A stretch of 64,000 nucleotides of DNA from Dicyema japonicum (lineage: Eukaryota > Dicyemida > Rhombozoa > Dicyemidae). The notes under the pieces were generated by a model that was not told where the DNA came from, made no database searches, and saw only the letters and a list, made by a program, of their open reading frames with translations. Position 1 is the first letter of the stretch, and each line of letters begins with the position of its first letter. This document shows positions 1 to 11,318 of this stretch, in pieces. Where the stretch lies: contig RDEW01000005.1 of NCBI GenBank assembly GCA_011109175.1, positions 1,862,324-1,926,323 of the forward strand, written 5' to 3'. The translations under genes and the position numbers were made by a program.

Positions 1-679
1 ACCATCGAGAAATTCGTTCCTCGCGATTTTCGGTAATTTGCTCATTTTTTGAAATTCCTGGCTCTACAGGAACCCTGGTCTCCCTAGGTTTTGATGACTT
101 GTGTTTCTCGACAAGTTTTTTTCCCTCCCGCCAGGAGAAGGGAGTTATGTTGGGTTTAGTGTTATCTTGGGGCTCATTTTTCTTCGGTGGTCTCTCTTGG
201 AAAATGGTATTGATTTCTCCCAATTTGCGGTGTGGTGGAAATTTGTTCGGACAAGGGACATCCTTAGGTGGATGTCGGCCACTGAGAGCCACCTTTCTAG
301 CCGGGTGTGGAGAAACCGAGTTGCATTGTCGACGAACACAGTCCCTGAGCTTTTCAAAACACATGTCAGCTTTCGGTGCCAGTTCTTCTGTGCTTTGAAT
401 TATTGTAGGAGTCTTTCTTAAGTCAGCAACCTCTTTGTCATAGTCGTCGTTAATACAACGGGACGGCAAAAACTTAAAGCTGCCACGTGAGGCGTCAAAG
501 GAACTGCTTCTATGTGGAGATGGTTCCTATTTGTGTCATAAACTAATTACGTTGTAAAATGAGTCTATACTAGACTGCACGTGAGTTAAACTTCGATGCA
601 AGTCCGCCAGCTTCCTTATATCAAATGAATGGTACAATTTCGTCTGTTTTTTCTGATAAAATCTGTGGGGCGTTCTCAT
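1..679 (-). CDS. Unrecognised gene, 5' part, truncated by the left edge
   Basis: Reading leftward from an ATG at 677-679 gives an open frame through three exons once two tiny introns are removed: 615-635 (21 nt) and 527-550 (24 nt), both GT...AG. The last exon then stays open from 526 to base 1. The conceptual protein starts MRTPHRFYQKKQ, is more than 200 residues long, basic and rich in Ser, Pro and Arg, with no membrane segment or signal peptide; it looks largely disordered. I do not recognise the family. Open frames across both introns, with intron sizes identical to those in the recognised genes of this window, are the main argument that it is real. A transposon ORF1 is an alternative, but introns argue against that. 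The 3' end lies outside the window. Confidence 0.6.
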
Positions 680-1959
680 TAACCACTTTGTGTTTATTTT
701 TTCCCGCCTTTCTTTTATTTCCTTCAGAGTCGATCATTTTCTCTTAGTTTTAACTTGATCTATGGAAACATTAAATATATTTTAATAGATTAATAATTTT
801 AATATAAAAAAATGAAATTTAAATATAGTGACAAGCAAGATTATCTCCAGTCAGAAAGGTCTCTCCCATACGTTTGAAGAGACCGAATATACTTTCCGGA
901 AAATCACAAGTGGAAGAATCGACGGGTTTAGGCCAGGTCATCTCAAGGCGTGATTTATGGAACCGCTAGTGAGGCTGAGTTTTTATTGTGTTGATAACTT
1001 AATCAACCGGATGATGAATGCAAACATAAACAATTTTGAAAAGTTTATGCTCTTAAACGAACATTTACATTCACTAAACATACTGGACGTGAGGGTTTGT
1101 CCCATTCATTTTCAGACATGTTCAGACCTTTAACGCCAAAGTATCGTGAAAACTTGTCTGTGCTTGCCTTGAACCAGACATTTTCCAATTCAATGGACGA
1201 TTGGTGTTCCTCGAGTCTGTGAAACGGTCATTCATTCAGCCCGATTTTTCCTATTCTCGGTTGGAACGACGTCCGATTCGGGTTCACAGTAATGGTCAAC
1301 TTAAGGAACACTAGAAGAGACCAAATGCCTGAGACTTTTCTCAGAAGAGCCTCAGAGATCATTAAATTAGTAAACCTTGCCTACGAGGCAAACAATTCTT
1401 AGATCTTTAAGGAATAAATAGTTAACTCTTCCATAAAAGTACAACAAGGGGATCATCTTGGCCCACTTCCCTTCACGTCGATAGACGGTGTCATTCAGAG
1501 AATTACACCCCTCTAACTTATGGATATCCAACTTTGACGAAGAAACGATTTGTGGTATCTCCAAATTTTCAAGAAGGTGGTGGAGTGAACCCAGAATCAT
1601 ACAATAACATGAGGGGTAGCTCTCAATCACTTATGAGTAATATTAATCTCCAATTAACATTTTACTTGTCATAAAAATTTATTGAGGATTTTAACAACCC
1701 TGGGTTCTGCAAAGCTTTTTAATTATATTAGATGGATGGAACTACTCCTTTTCGGTGGATCAAATGATCATGTGGTTCACAGAAAATATACACGAAGCAA
1801 GGAAACAGATTATCACAATGTCTAAGTGCTTTGCTCTTCTAGACAATTCGATCAGAGAATTAAACTTCTGATTAAAGACGATGTTCCCAGTTCATTGAAG
1901 GATTTACCACAAATGAGAACCGTCCTTATATCCCTTATCATCACTAAAGCATACGATTT
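680..1959. other. No gene supported
   Basis: No reading frame with family resemblance and no chain of exons joined by short introns was found. AT-rich DNA follows the 5' end of the leftmost gene. The longer open frames (for example 1367-1630 on the minus strand) have no recognisable motif. Some of it may be the eroded upstream part of the plus-strand RT fragment that follows. Confidence 0.4.
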
Positions 1960-2402
1960 TTCCCCGAAAACTTTTTAGCCACCAGTCAAATAGAGAAGAG
2001 GCGCTGAACACCTTAACCACATGAAAAACTGGTCCTTGATGTCTCTATGACTTTTTACAACAAGAACACGGAATCCATCAAACATTTTCATCAACGATAT
2101 GACTATCTCAGTCACCACCGCACCAAAAATCCTCCGAGTCACGTTCGACCAAGTACTCCCCTTCTGTAAACATGTGGAAAACCAGGCTACGGCAGCTATG
2201 AAGAACGGAAATTTAAATCATCTCAAGAACGTCCGGAGCAATGCTGAATGCTTCTTCACAAAATACCGCCGGATCAGCTCTTGGCTAGGCTATCGCTACA
2301 TTGGCATTAGCTATCTCCCTCATTTTTTAGCATCAGTTACCCGTCATTCAAGATGCTGTAAAAATCGTTGGAGCAAGATTCTAGTTCAATACATAAAATA
2401 AC
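1960..2402 (+). pseudogene. Fragment of a non-LTR reverse transcriptase (post-catalytic part)
   Basis: The frame 2099-2401 carries PKILRVTFDQVL followed by CKHVE and a KNGNLNHLKNV-like stretch. This is the segment that follows the catalytic core in jockey/CR1-type LINE reverse transcriptases, usually 'vk.LGvtfD..L.f..Hv' then 'R.n.lk.l'. The YADD box and everything upstream are missing or unrecognisable, and the sequence ends in a stop soon after. It is a dead fragment of a retrotransposon, not a host gene. Confidence 0.55.
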
Positions 2403-2979
2403 TAAGTAACCGTATATTTATCTAGTTTCAAAAAAATTGGTTAGATGACTTCATCAGATATTCAGGAAGTTCATCTTCTCAATCTGTATAACTGACAGGA
2501 AAACTGACTGCGGCCGTGGTATTAACCGTATGAACAAACTTACAATAGAGGACACGGAGTGCTATGCCTAGTGTTCATATATAACACAACAATTATCCCC
2601 ATTCACTTCAAAAGGAAAATTAAAAAATCGTTGAAGAGTAAGACTTTCTGCAAATAAACAAACATTATTGGTATTGCCCACTTAAAGAAACACTGATATC
2701 AGCATTGTAATTTGGATAATGTTAACAATATCAGCTCAGGTGCACTACTTGAGAATTCTTTTAGGACAGAAAGGGAATTACAAATAGGGAATCTGGATAA
2801 GGAGAAAAAAGTCATTTCAATCCCTTTCCATTTTCTCGGATAAGGTCTTCAAGTGATGAGGGTATTAGTTTTTCAGTTTCCCGAGATTACTAATAGTAGT
2901 TGCTGTTAGGCCTGAATGTCCGGATTCTTTGTTTGTTCGTCCAGGGCAGATTGATTTCCCATGACGTACAGGCCATAGC

Positions 2980-3905
2980 TGACAGATGGTCAATGAATTG
3001 TTTTTATAACAATTTCAACGCTGGGAAAAGGGTTTAATGCACCGAAAATAGTTTTGATTTCCCTAGCTTCCTTGAGCGAGCTCCAGAGACGCCGTCGACG
3101 TGAGATGAAAAGGACATGTGTGTGTGAAAGGTGATCCCCAAGATTTTCAGTTTCTTCGTGAAAGGTATTTTTGTCTGGTTGATATCCACTGTTGTCCATT
3201 AGTCGTTTGTCTTAGGTAAATAAGGACGAATATGATTTTCAGTAGATATATCAAGCCGGTTATAATTTAGCCAATTTGATCTTGTGAAGGTATTCTGTAG
3301 TCTTTCTGATGCCTTTAGGAGATCTTGATTGCGGGATCCAACTAGTAGGTCATTTGATAGGAGGAAATCATCTTTATTATCGGGTTGTGGTAAATCGGAC
3401 ATGTATATATTAAATAAGGCGGGTAATAAAGGGGAACCTTGTGGGACACCAGTGAATAGTAATCTGAAACTGATTTGGCCCCATTCATGTATACCCGGGC
3501 CCTTTTTCCATTGATGAAGTTAGCCAGAGTTTTATATTGGGGTTGATGGAGAGGCCAAACAACTTTCGGGTTATGATTTTCCTGGAGACAGAGTCGAAAG
3601 CTTTTGTAAATCGATCGAGAAAACGATAGTTTTGAGGTGGCGAGGATTTGTGTTAAAGCCTTCAAAAATAAATTTGTTGAGGACAGTGTGTTGTTATAAG
3701 TTGAATAACCCCTTCTGAATCCATGTTGTGAGGATGAAAAAGGAAGGGACGAGGTTACAAAATTAAAAATCAATTTTCACAATAATTTTGATGAGGCACA
3801 TAGCAAAGAGATTGCTCGAAATGATACAGGATTATCCTTCGGCTTCCAGACTTAAGGATTGGGACAGATTCCAGATATCTGGAATGGCATTCATGTTTAT
3901 TGAAT
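2980..3905 (-). pseudogene. Broken non-LTR reverse transcriptase (QHGFR lineage)
   Basis: Read leftward, the minus strand gives in order an RT entry region near 3850-3900, the box SSQHGFRRGYST near 3725, a GVPQGSPLLPALFN box near 3430, and a degraded catalytic site in which the usual YADD reads LSND (about 3355), then the thumb region to about 2990. Several frameshifts separate these blocks, so there is no intact ORF. Related RT pieces occur at 6305-6425, 13437-13790, about 50150-50430 and 61400-61640. Confidence 0.8.
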
Positions 3906-4271
3906 CGTTTAAAATCACTGGATTGCATCAATCGCAATAAGTCCAAGGCGTTTTAGTAAGATAACAGGGATAGAATAAGACCCACATGAGAGAGAGAAAA
4001 ATTCATTCTCTTCAAACCCTCACTGACATTTGAATGTGAAATAAAGTTTATCGGCTGGGTTCTCTTCGGTCTTATTGAGGATAAAGGAGGCCCATCCACT
4101 TTCCTGAAAGTTTTGTGGCTTATACTGGCTTAACAAATAAGTTTGTTAAGACTGTGCTGATCCTTTTGAAGGTTTTATTCATTAAATGAATAAAATATTT
4201 ATTTTTAAAATTTAGATTTTTTTAATTAAAAAAAATTTAGAAATAAATGTTACGCAATTTTATTTTTTCCG

Positions 4272-4620
4272 ATGGCTAATGTTTCCGAAGATCCTTATGA
4301 ATTGATTGAGTGTCCCTATGACTCAACTCACAAAATCTCGCGAAAAAATCTAAGCAGGCATTTAGTAAGCTGCAAAAAAGTTATACTCACTATATAACTT
4401 ATAGCGGTATCTCGAGAAAAAAAAGGTAGTTAAATACTTCACCTGCCCATTCAATTCACAACACGTCATTCCAGTTGACCACAAAGAGGCCCACTTGGCT
4501 AGCTGTCCAGACTCCTTTAACTCCGCTGATTGTAATGATGTTCCTCATTTGTCAGACAGAGGTTTCTCTTATTGCAATAAAAGCAATAACTTGGACGATC
4601 GGCTAGGGGACGGCTGGTGA
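4272..4620 (+). CDS. GTSF1: GTSF1/Asterix-like double CHHC zinc-finger protein
   Basis: Two exons, 4272-4379 and 4405-4620, joined across a 25-nt intron in phase 0, give a complete 107-residue protein. It holds two perfect CHHC fingers of the C-x5-H-x9-H-x3-C type: CPYDSTH...HLVSC at about residues 14-34 and CPFNSQH...HLASC at about 50-70. The acidic tail ends DDRLGDGW. The two tandem fingers, small size and acidic tail with a terminal Trp fit GTSF1/Asterix, a cofactor of Piwi-piRNA complexes that silences transposons in animal germ cells, in which tail aromatic residues contact Piwi. U11-48K and TRMT13 also carry CHHC fingers, but one each within much larger proteins. It has no stop or frameshift although its neighbours on both sides are broken RT elements. 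Orthology and function are inferred from motif spacing only. Confidence 0.88.
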
Positions 4621-4659
4621 TAATTTTTATCTTTTTTATGCTTTTCTGGATTTTTTGGT

Positions 4660-5835
4660 TATGCAAATTAAAAGGAAGAAAATAGAGCAACGGTTATATA
4701 GAAGCTACCCTGACTGCGTGGCTATTCCCTCTCAGAATAGCGAGCGAGATTCGCTCAAATAACGAGCAGCGCTTACGAGGGTCTCTTTTTCGAGTAGCAA
4801 TCCGATTCCCTAGACGACTCAAGAATTCCAGCGTCGCAGGCGCAAGGGAACCAGACGTCTCAACGGCGAGTGGAACAAACAAAAAACCCTTAGACAGGAG
4901 CGCGTACTTTTCCCGTTTTATCTTCTCGGCCATCTCAGCGGCAGAACAGGCTCCAGAGGTACTCTGGAGTTTGTTGCAAGAGGCAAATGTGTCGGTGCAG
5001 GTAGAGTCCCAGACAAGAGGTTTCCCGGCTTCAAAAGGGAAGATTGTCATCCCATCTGGTCGTTTCCCGTCCCGCCTGCAAAGACCGACCGATTCGAGCA
5101 TGGAGGGGTGTCCGGCGGCGTCCAAAGCTCGCTTAACGACGTCGTTCGAGGCCATGTGGCTGGGAAATCTGCCTCACTCTTCCTGTAGGAAAGAGGGTAT
5201 AGGCCAAAACAGTCGATCTTGTCTCCGCATCGGCACGGATGTGGAACACAGACTTTTAATACCAGTCGCAGTGAGATCTCAATACGGACGCATTCATCAT
5301 CCAGGAAGGTACCCAGAACTCTATTGGGAATGGCGTTGAGCCAGGCACCGCTTTCGGAAGACGCCCCCGACAACAAACAGGCACGGCGATGTTGGCTAGA
5401 TGACACTAGCAAATTTTTGAAAGAATTCCAGCATATAGCATCGTCCAAGCCCCGCTGAGAGAACGAAAGCTGATAAGTTCGGCTCCAGGCCTCACGAGCA
5501 TGGCCGGCGTCCTTGTCAATAGAGAATTCAGGTATAAAGTGTAGAATCCTTTTGACATGGGAGTTACAGCCACTAACGATGATAGGTATGAAGGCTGAGA
5601 AAGGTCCACAGAGTTCCGAATTCCAAGTCCTCCGAGTCTCACTGGCAGCGTGGCTTGCTTCCATGAGTAATCCTCGAACCGGACGTTGAAGATACGTTCC
5701 GCTGTCGTACAGAAGATCTCGTTAATCTGTGCGAGTTGGTTAATTATAAGGAAAGTTATTGACATTTTTTCATTCCCTTTTACCATATTTATGTTCACGA
5801 AATCTCTGATAGCTTTCATGGGGTAATTATTATTA
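4660..5835 (-). pseudogene. RT-type element, C-terminal half with a PD-(D/E)xK-like nuclease domain
   Basis: The minus strand carries three overlapping frames that together make one C-terminal region: 5819-5406 with WKQATLPVRLGGLGIRNSV (post-RT), then a frame around 5330-5180 with HPCRCGDKIDCFGLYPLSY (a Cys cluster), then 5155-4694 with GKRPDGMTIFPF, VWDSTCTDTFA and FVPLAVETSG. The spaced acidic residues of RPDG, VWD and the following Lys/Glu-rich stretch resemble a PD-(D/E)xK nuclease; this assignment is inference. At least two frameshifts break it. A second copy is at 42985-44800. The catalytic RT core is not visible in either copy, so the elements are 5'-truncated. Confidence 0.7.
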
Positions 5836-6299
5836 ACGCACTTCTACTATGTCGTGATGCAATGCACGTGCAACCCTAGAAACAAGCAAGTAAGGTTCTG
5901 GTAGGTTTCTTCTCACACTACCAGTCTTTCCATGAAAGTTTCTTCCATGCAGCTCCAAGTACGGACTTTAGCACTCAGGTCACCCAAATAACCGCCACGT
6001 TTTCTAAAAATTAGGATTTTTAAGTTGAAGAGTTAGCAAAGTGGTCAATTTCTTGAATGTTATGAATGAGCTCCATGGCAAGAAATGTCCATTTAGCTTC
6101 AAAACGGATGAACGTCTTTTTCTTCCTTCATCTCATGTGCTTGTTCGAGGTAACGGACTCAAAAGACATTGGAAACATCAAGTTCTGAATAAATGAAGTG
6201 TAATATGGATGTAACACACATATTTGAATCTCGTCAGTTTATAATTGAAAGAACTTAGAGGGTCATCTGTCTGAACCTTCACGCATTAAGATTAAGAAT

Positions 6300-6430
6300 C
6301 AATTGGTTCAATAATTTTGAGAAGGTCCATAGTAAAGAGATTGGTTGAAATGATACAGGATTGTCCTTAGACTTCCCAGGCTTAAGGATTGGCGTACATA
6401 GGACAATTTCCAGATTGGGCATATATGAAG
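6300..6430 (-). pseudogene. Short RT fragment
   Basis: Nucleotide similarity to the stretch at about 3780-3900 is visible, including the shared run AAATGATACAGGATT. It encodes the RT entry motif, with a reading like PGKSKDNPVSFQPISLL on the minus strand, before the QHGFR box. Nothing downstream of the fragment matches, so it is an isolated remnant. Confidence 0.6.
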
Positions 6431-6459
6431 CCACGTTTTATTATTATTATAGATAGCAC

Positions 6460-7620
6460 TTATCGCTTTGTCATAGGACTTGACAAAGCATGTGCAACAC
6501 AAGTTAGCAAATCACTGGTTAGTTTCATCCACTTCCTCCTATTCAAAGCCGCAGTGCGCAACCTGTCAAGATCCTCTCCACTTCCAAGATGCCGTCCCAT
6601 TTTTTTGAGGTCCTCGTCGAGAACGACTGCTAGTGTCGTCCTTGGGCGACCCCGGAATCGGGGGCCTCCAACATGAAGTAATCCTCCATGGCTACGTTCG
6701 CGGGGGCATCTAGGTCCAGTCGCAAAATATGTCCGAAAAGCCTCCATCGTGTATCCAGAATCTCATTAGAAATTTCTGAGGTCTTTGTCCTCTTATAAAG
6801 AAGATTAGCTGACATCCTCGTATCACTTTTTGCGGACATCATATGCCGTAGTTGGTCTCTATGAAACGCATTAAGTCTCTTCAGTTCATTTCTTGAGCAG
6901 GCCCAGGTATCAGCGTTATACAGTAGTATGGGTTTCACTAGCGAGTTTTCTAATCGAGTTTTTGTTATAATGTCAAGACCCTATTGGTGGAGCCAGGTGT
7001 TCTTTAATCTGGAGAGAGCAGTTTGTGCTAGGGTTTTTCTTCTTGTAATTTCTTCATGGTCTCCTAGAAGGGAGCCAAGCTTTTTGCACTTGCGCCAGTA
7101 CTCCTCCGTCCTTGTTTCTTCCCTCTTGAGTTCAGTTACCTCAGTCTTGTCCGGATTTACTGCTAGGAACCATTCGGCTAGTCTTCCAGGCACTTCTTCC
7201 ATCAAGCGGGTGAGCGGTATTTTGTCGTTTAAAATAAAGTCTAAGTCGTCAGCATACGCAATAATGTTTGTCTCTTCACCCATTATCGGTTTTGACTCCC
7301 GTAAAGCACCTTCAAGGTATATGACAAAAAAAATAGGTGATAATGGGTCTCCCTGTGGAGTGCCAACAGTCGTCTCAAATCGGCGAGACAGGGCTCCCCC
7401 GACTCTTGAAGTGAGCCAAATATCAGCTAGGAGGGTGGTGGCCATTCTGACAGTGGAAGCGTCTAGGAAACTCCCCAGAACCAGTATTAGCCTCCGTCTA
7501 TCGACAGAGTCGAAGGCCCTCGAAATGTCGATTCCGAGGATGGTTGCAGACATTTTGAACTTTTGAGCGGCCGCAGATCTCCACTTGTGGGACCAAAAAA
7601 CATCGGAAGTAGATCTTCCT
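6460..7620 (-). pseudogene. Non-LTR reverse transcriptase with a GHILR/DDL tail (near-complete C-terminal half)
   Basis: Frame 7553-6981 reads ISRAFDSVDRRRL, then VGTPQGDPLSPIFFVIYLEG, then the catalytic box IIAYADDLDFI (about 7265-7235), then LAEWFLAVNPDKTEV. After a frameshift, frame 6938-6630 has LLYNADTWACSRNELKRL and RWRLFGHILRLDLDAPANVAM, and a third frame ends with RPRTTLAVVLDEDLKK...DLDRLRTAALNRRKW. This order (RT, then LYG.E.W, GH.LR and a basic DDL-x-LR-x-NR-x-W tail) is seen in invertebrate LINEs. The YADD box is intact but frameshifts make it a dead copy. It ends about 190 bp before SEC24, which runs the other way. Confidence 0.85.
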
Positions 7621-7810
7621 TTTCGGAATCCGCGCCATGTTATAATATGTTTTAATTGAGAATGAATGAGAATGAAAAAGGAAAAAAATTATTAAAATTC
7701 TTAACGAGAACCTTAATATTTTAATAAGTTTATTTAAAAAATTATAGTCAAAATTTAAAAACGTAATCATTTTTGTGGAGTTTCGTGATGATTTTCTATT
7801 TATAGAATAA

Positions 7811-10680
7811 ATGTACAACTACGATTCAGGACAGTATTATAACCATGATCCATACCAGAATAATTACGGCAACCAGTTTCCAAGTAACAATCAGCCATAT
7901 CAGCAACAAGTAATTGTTAGCTTATATCATAGATGGCCCAGCAGCCCCAAAACAGTTACGACACCAACAAAATCTCAGAAAATGATAAATTTCCCTCCGT
8001 GGTATGTCAAAATATTTATATAGATTGACCATCTTGCGGCTTCCAGGTCAAACGTATCTGTATACGAGACTTCTAAATGCCGAGATTTTCCGCCAATTCC
8101 AGGACACAATTATAAAGTGCTAGACAAAGGCTGTGCTTCCCCTCGCTTCGTCAGATCCGTGTACCACATATTTCCATCAACTACCGACCTTGCTAAGAAG
8201 TTGACGATCCCCCTTGGACTTATTGTCCAGCCATGTGCCCAACTATACCCGGAAGAGGTCTGTGCTCTATATATTTCAGAACTTCCTTCTCCTATTAACA
8301 TGTCCTCCAAAGAGGGCGTCCCCAAGTGTCTCAGCTGTAAGTGCTACGCTAGCCCCTTCATCAAGTTTCACAACGGGGGATGCAAGTTTTTGTGTCCATT
8401 TTGCAGAGTTGTCAATGATGGTATCTTTGTCTCATTATTCCAGTACCTGAGGAGGATGTGTCTTCGCTCGATTACATGGGCGTCCCCCTGAATATCTTAG
8501 AGAGACCCGACCTTAGATTTGGATCTTATGAATATATAATCAGGCCAGATCACTGTCAGGTCGAAGGTTCGGTCCATTTGTAGGAAAAAAGAGTGGCTCG
8601 ACCTCCTGTCTTCATTTTCATGCTGGATGTGTCTTATTTGAACGTAAATAACGGACTTTTGGACTATTTCTGTACAAATTTAAAGTCATGCGTTCTTTCT
8701 CTTCTCCCACGGTAAGTTTACTCTTAATGGTCAGCCAGGGAACAGAGGAGTCCCCTGTTGAGGTAGCATTCGTCACATATGACAACAAGATCACCCTCTA
8801 CGGATACTCTGTACTGGTTACTCTAATAAATAGTTTGACCTGAAGAGACCAATTATGATAACTTTGACGGACGTTGAGGAAGTATGTCTACCAATGGAAA
8901 CATCTCGCTTTTTAATGAAGCCCTGTGATGTAGGAATGCAGATTGACAGGTTTTTATTTTGGTTATTTTCAGTATTCTAGATCTGATTAGGGAGGAGAAT
9001 TGCAAGAATACTGTCTCTGAATCCATTCTTGGCCCAGTAATCAACCTGGGAGTCGAGATGATATCTTCATTGAAGGGATGCGGACGACTATATGTCTTCC
9101 ACTCAACTCTTCCTACCGCGAAAGCTCCAGGGTCGCTCCATATTCGCGGAGGGGCCAACGTCTACAGTAAAAAGCCATCTGTAAATCCGATTGGTCATTA
9201 TAGGACTTGCTGATTCCCCAAAACAAGTACTACGAAAAATTGGGGGTACTGCTGTACTCACGGCTGCTCAGTGGAACTCTTTCTGTTCCCTAACTCGTTC
9301 TGTGATTTAGTCACCCTCTCATCTCTCTGCACAAAAACAGGGGGGAAGATGTACAAATACGACTCATTCCAGGTAGTCTTTTTTTTCTATGTGAATAGGT
9401 CGAGACAGATGGATTGCGCTTTATGAGGGACCTTCAAATGAATATAACTGCGTTAAACCAGTGCTTTGATTGTTCGTTCACAGTTAAAACCTGTCTGGGT
9501 GGGGCTTTCTCTATAATTGATAGAATTGAAAGATGTTGACTCTTTTGGCTGTTTCACGAGATCTCAGTGTATGGGAATCCAGGATGTGGCTGTAATCGAC
9601 CAATATTCGTCGTTTGGAATAGAACTATCCTTATACGATAACTTCCCTGAGTCAGGGTTCGCCTACGTGCAGGTTTGGGTAAAATTTAGCTCAGTTTGCC
9701 ATGGTTTACACGAGTTTATGTGGAGACAGACGAATAAGAGTGCACAATGTGGCGTATGCTGTGTCCAATGTCACTAAGAATGTCATGAATGTGGTGGACT
9801 GTTTTGCCACAGCCATGATTCTTTGCAAGAGGTCCCTGAGTTTGGCCTTCTCCAAGAGTTTTGATGACGTCGAGAATTCGATTGTAAAGACCATTGGGAT
9901 GTCTTTGGCTCAGTTCAGCAAGGACGGAAATTCTCGTTCTTTATCGTCCCTGAACCTTCCAACATGTATTCAGATTTTACCCATTTTGACCCTCGGATTT
10001 CTTAAAATACAATGTTTTCTTCAAGGTTAGCGTTCCCGTTCATAGTAGACACCCTTGACTATGATGAAATCTCCATCTGCCATAGTTGTCTAATGATGTC
10101 CTCTGTGGATACAGTCGTCCCTTATTTTTACCCCTTCGTCTATGACTTGGTTTTTGTTGCTGTTATTTTAGCACGGAGATCAGTTTTTTTTGCTTAGAGA
10201 CGTTGGATTATCTCTTGAGGAGTGGCACAATAAGGCCGATTCCCTGCGATTCCGCCAAATTAGAGAGGAACAAAGCTTATTTAATTGGTTTTAAATAAAT
10301 TTAATCTAAGATTCTGGTTTTAGGCACATTTTGTGGATTGGGGAACAGGTAGACCACAATTGGCTTGTCAATGTTACCGGGAAATATTCGCTTAGCGACA
10401 TTGACTCTTCTTCTCTTCATAAGGTGCTTTTGCCTTTCATTGTAGAATTTTCTGAGACGGTACGACAGTCTTCAGTCACGTGGCTTGTTCATGTTGATTG
10501 ATTGGCTATCGATTGGTCGTTCACATCAACCAAAGGTTGTTGAGATATTTATTTCAGTTTTTATTGACCCGCGGAGGTGGTAATGTTCAAAACTTGTTGG
10601 TGGAGAACGCTGGAATTGTTAAGGGAAAATCATATAAAGATTATTTGATGGCCATACATTATATTACTTCTGAGAATTAA
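7811..10680 (+). CDS. SEC24: SEC24, COPII coat cargo adaptor
   Basis: A start at 7811 opens a Tyr/Gln/Pro-rich N-terminus (MYNYDSGQYYNHD). Roughly fifteen exons follow. The zinc finger (CLSCKCYASPF...LCPFC, about 8329-8405) continues over an intron into NDVPEED. Then come the vWA-like trunk (RPPVFIFMLDVS, about 8605), the beta-sandwich, the helical domain with CGDRRIRVHNV (about 9723), and the gelsolin domain (LWIGEQVDHNWLV, about 10330). The end is a TAA at 10678. SEC24 pairs with SEC23 on ER exit sites and selects cargo. Introns placed by eye include 7910-7932, 8002-8023, 8421-8443, 8560-8583, 8712-8734, 8811-8833, 8950-8972 and 9181-9203, all 22-24 nt. Phase around 9235-9290 could not be settled; a frameshift or misplaced splice site is possible there. 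The paralogue class (A/B or C/D) was not decided. Confidence 0.95.
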
Positions 10681-10814
10681 TTATCTATACTATAAAACAC
10701 TTAATTTTTTGTGTTTTTTATTGTGCATGTGTCGTAGGTGGTATTCATTCCTTAAGGTAATTTCTGCTACTCATTATTATTATTATTACTAAAAGCACTC
10801 CCGAGAAAACATAA

Positions 10815-11075
10815 AGTTAATTAAGTTTCCCGACTTCTGAATCATCTTTTCCGTCAGCGAGGACCTTGATCTTCTGTTGCGCGCTAGTTCTCTTAGGTCG
10901 TGCGTCAAAAAGTCTTTATTTAAGATAGTTGGAAGTGTAGTTCTTGATCTTCCACGGAATCCGTATCCTCTGTGTCAAGTAGTTGTCTATTGCGGCATTT
11001 TTACTACTGAGATCAAAAAATTGGGGAAAAATGATGTTTTGATTAAAGCAATGTTAGAGGGACCATGATGTATTA
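10815..11075 (-). pseudogene. LINE 3' tail fragment (DDL tail family)
   Basis: The plus-strand string TTGCGCGCTAGTTCTCTTAG near 10875 closely matches the 33240-33480 copy, and the minus-strand reading has the GRPRTT...DDL...LR...NR pattern in decayed form. It lies about 135 bp beyond the SEC24 stop codon in antisense orientation. Only the element's last 250 bp remain. Confidence 0.65.
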
Positions 11076-11318
11076 CCCTCGACTTATAAATGGTCTGAAA
11101 TTCACTTTAAATGTGGTATAAATGACATTGAGATCAAACTGCATTCTGGAATGGTTCCAAAATTAGGACCTAAAAATTAACTTTAGCAAAAAGAAGTACT
11201 AATGATTTTTATTATCCGACCACAACCTTTATAAAACTTATTTAGCTAAATTGAATTTCACTGTCCATAAAATTAAAAAATAGTTAAATTTGGCAAGTGT
11301 TCAGACGTTTTCACGTAA

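Noticed and set aside
99-421. Two plus-strand ORFs of about 100 codons
   Set aside because: They overlap each other and are shadows of the minus-strand exon that is open over the whole of 1-526.
6928-7566. 212-codon plus-strand ORF, the longest plus-strand frame in its region
   Set aside because: It is exactly antisense to the RT palm and YADD box; reverse-complement frames of RT coding sequence often stay open.
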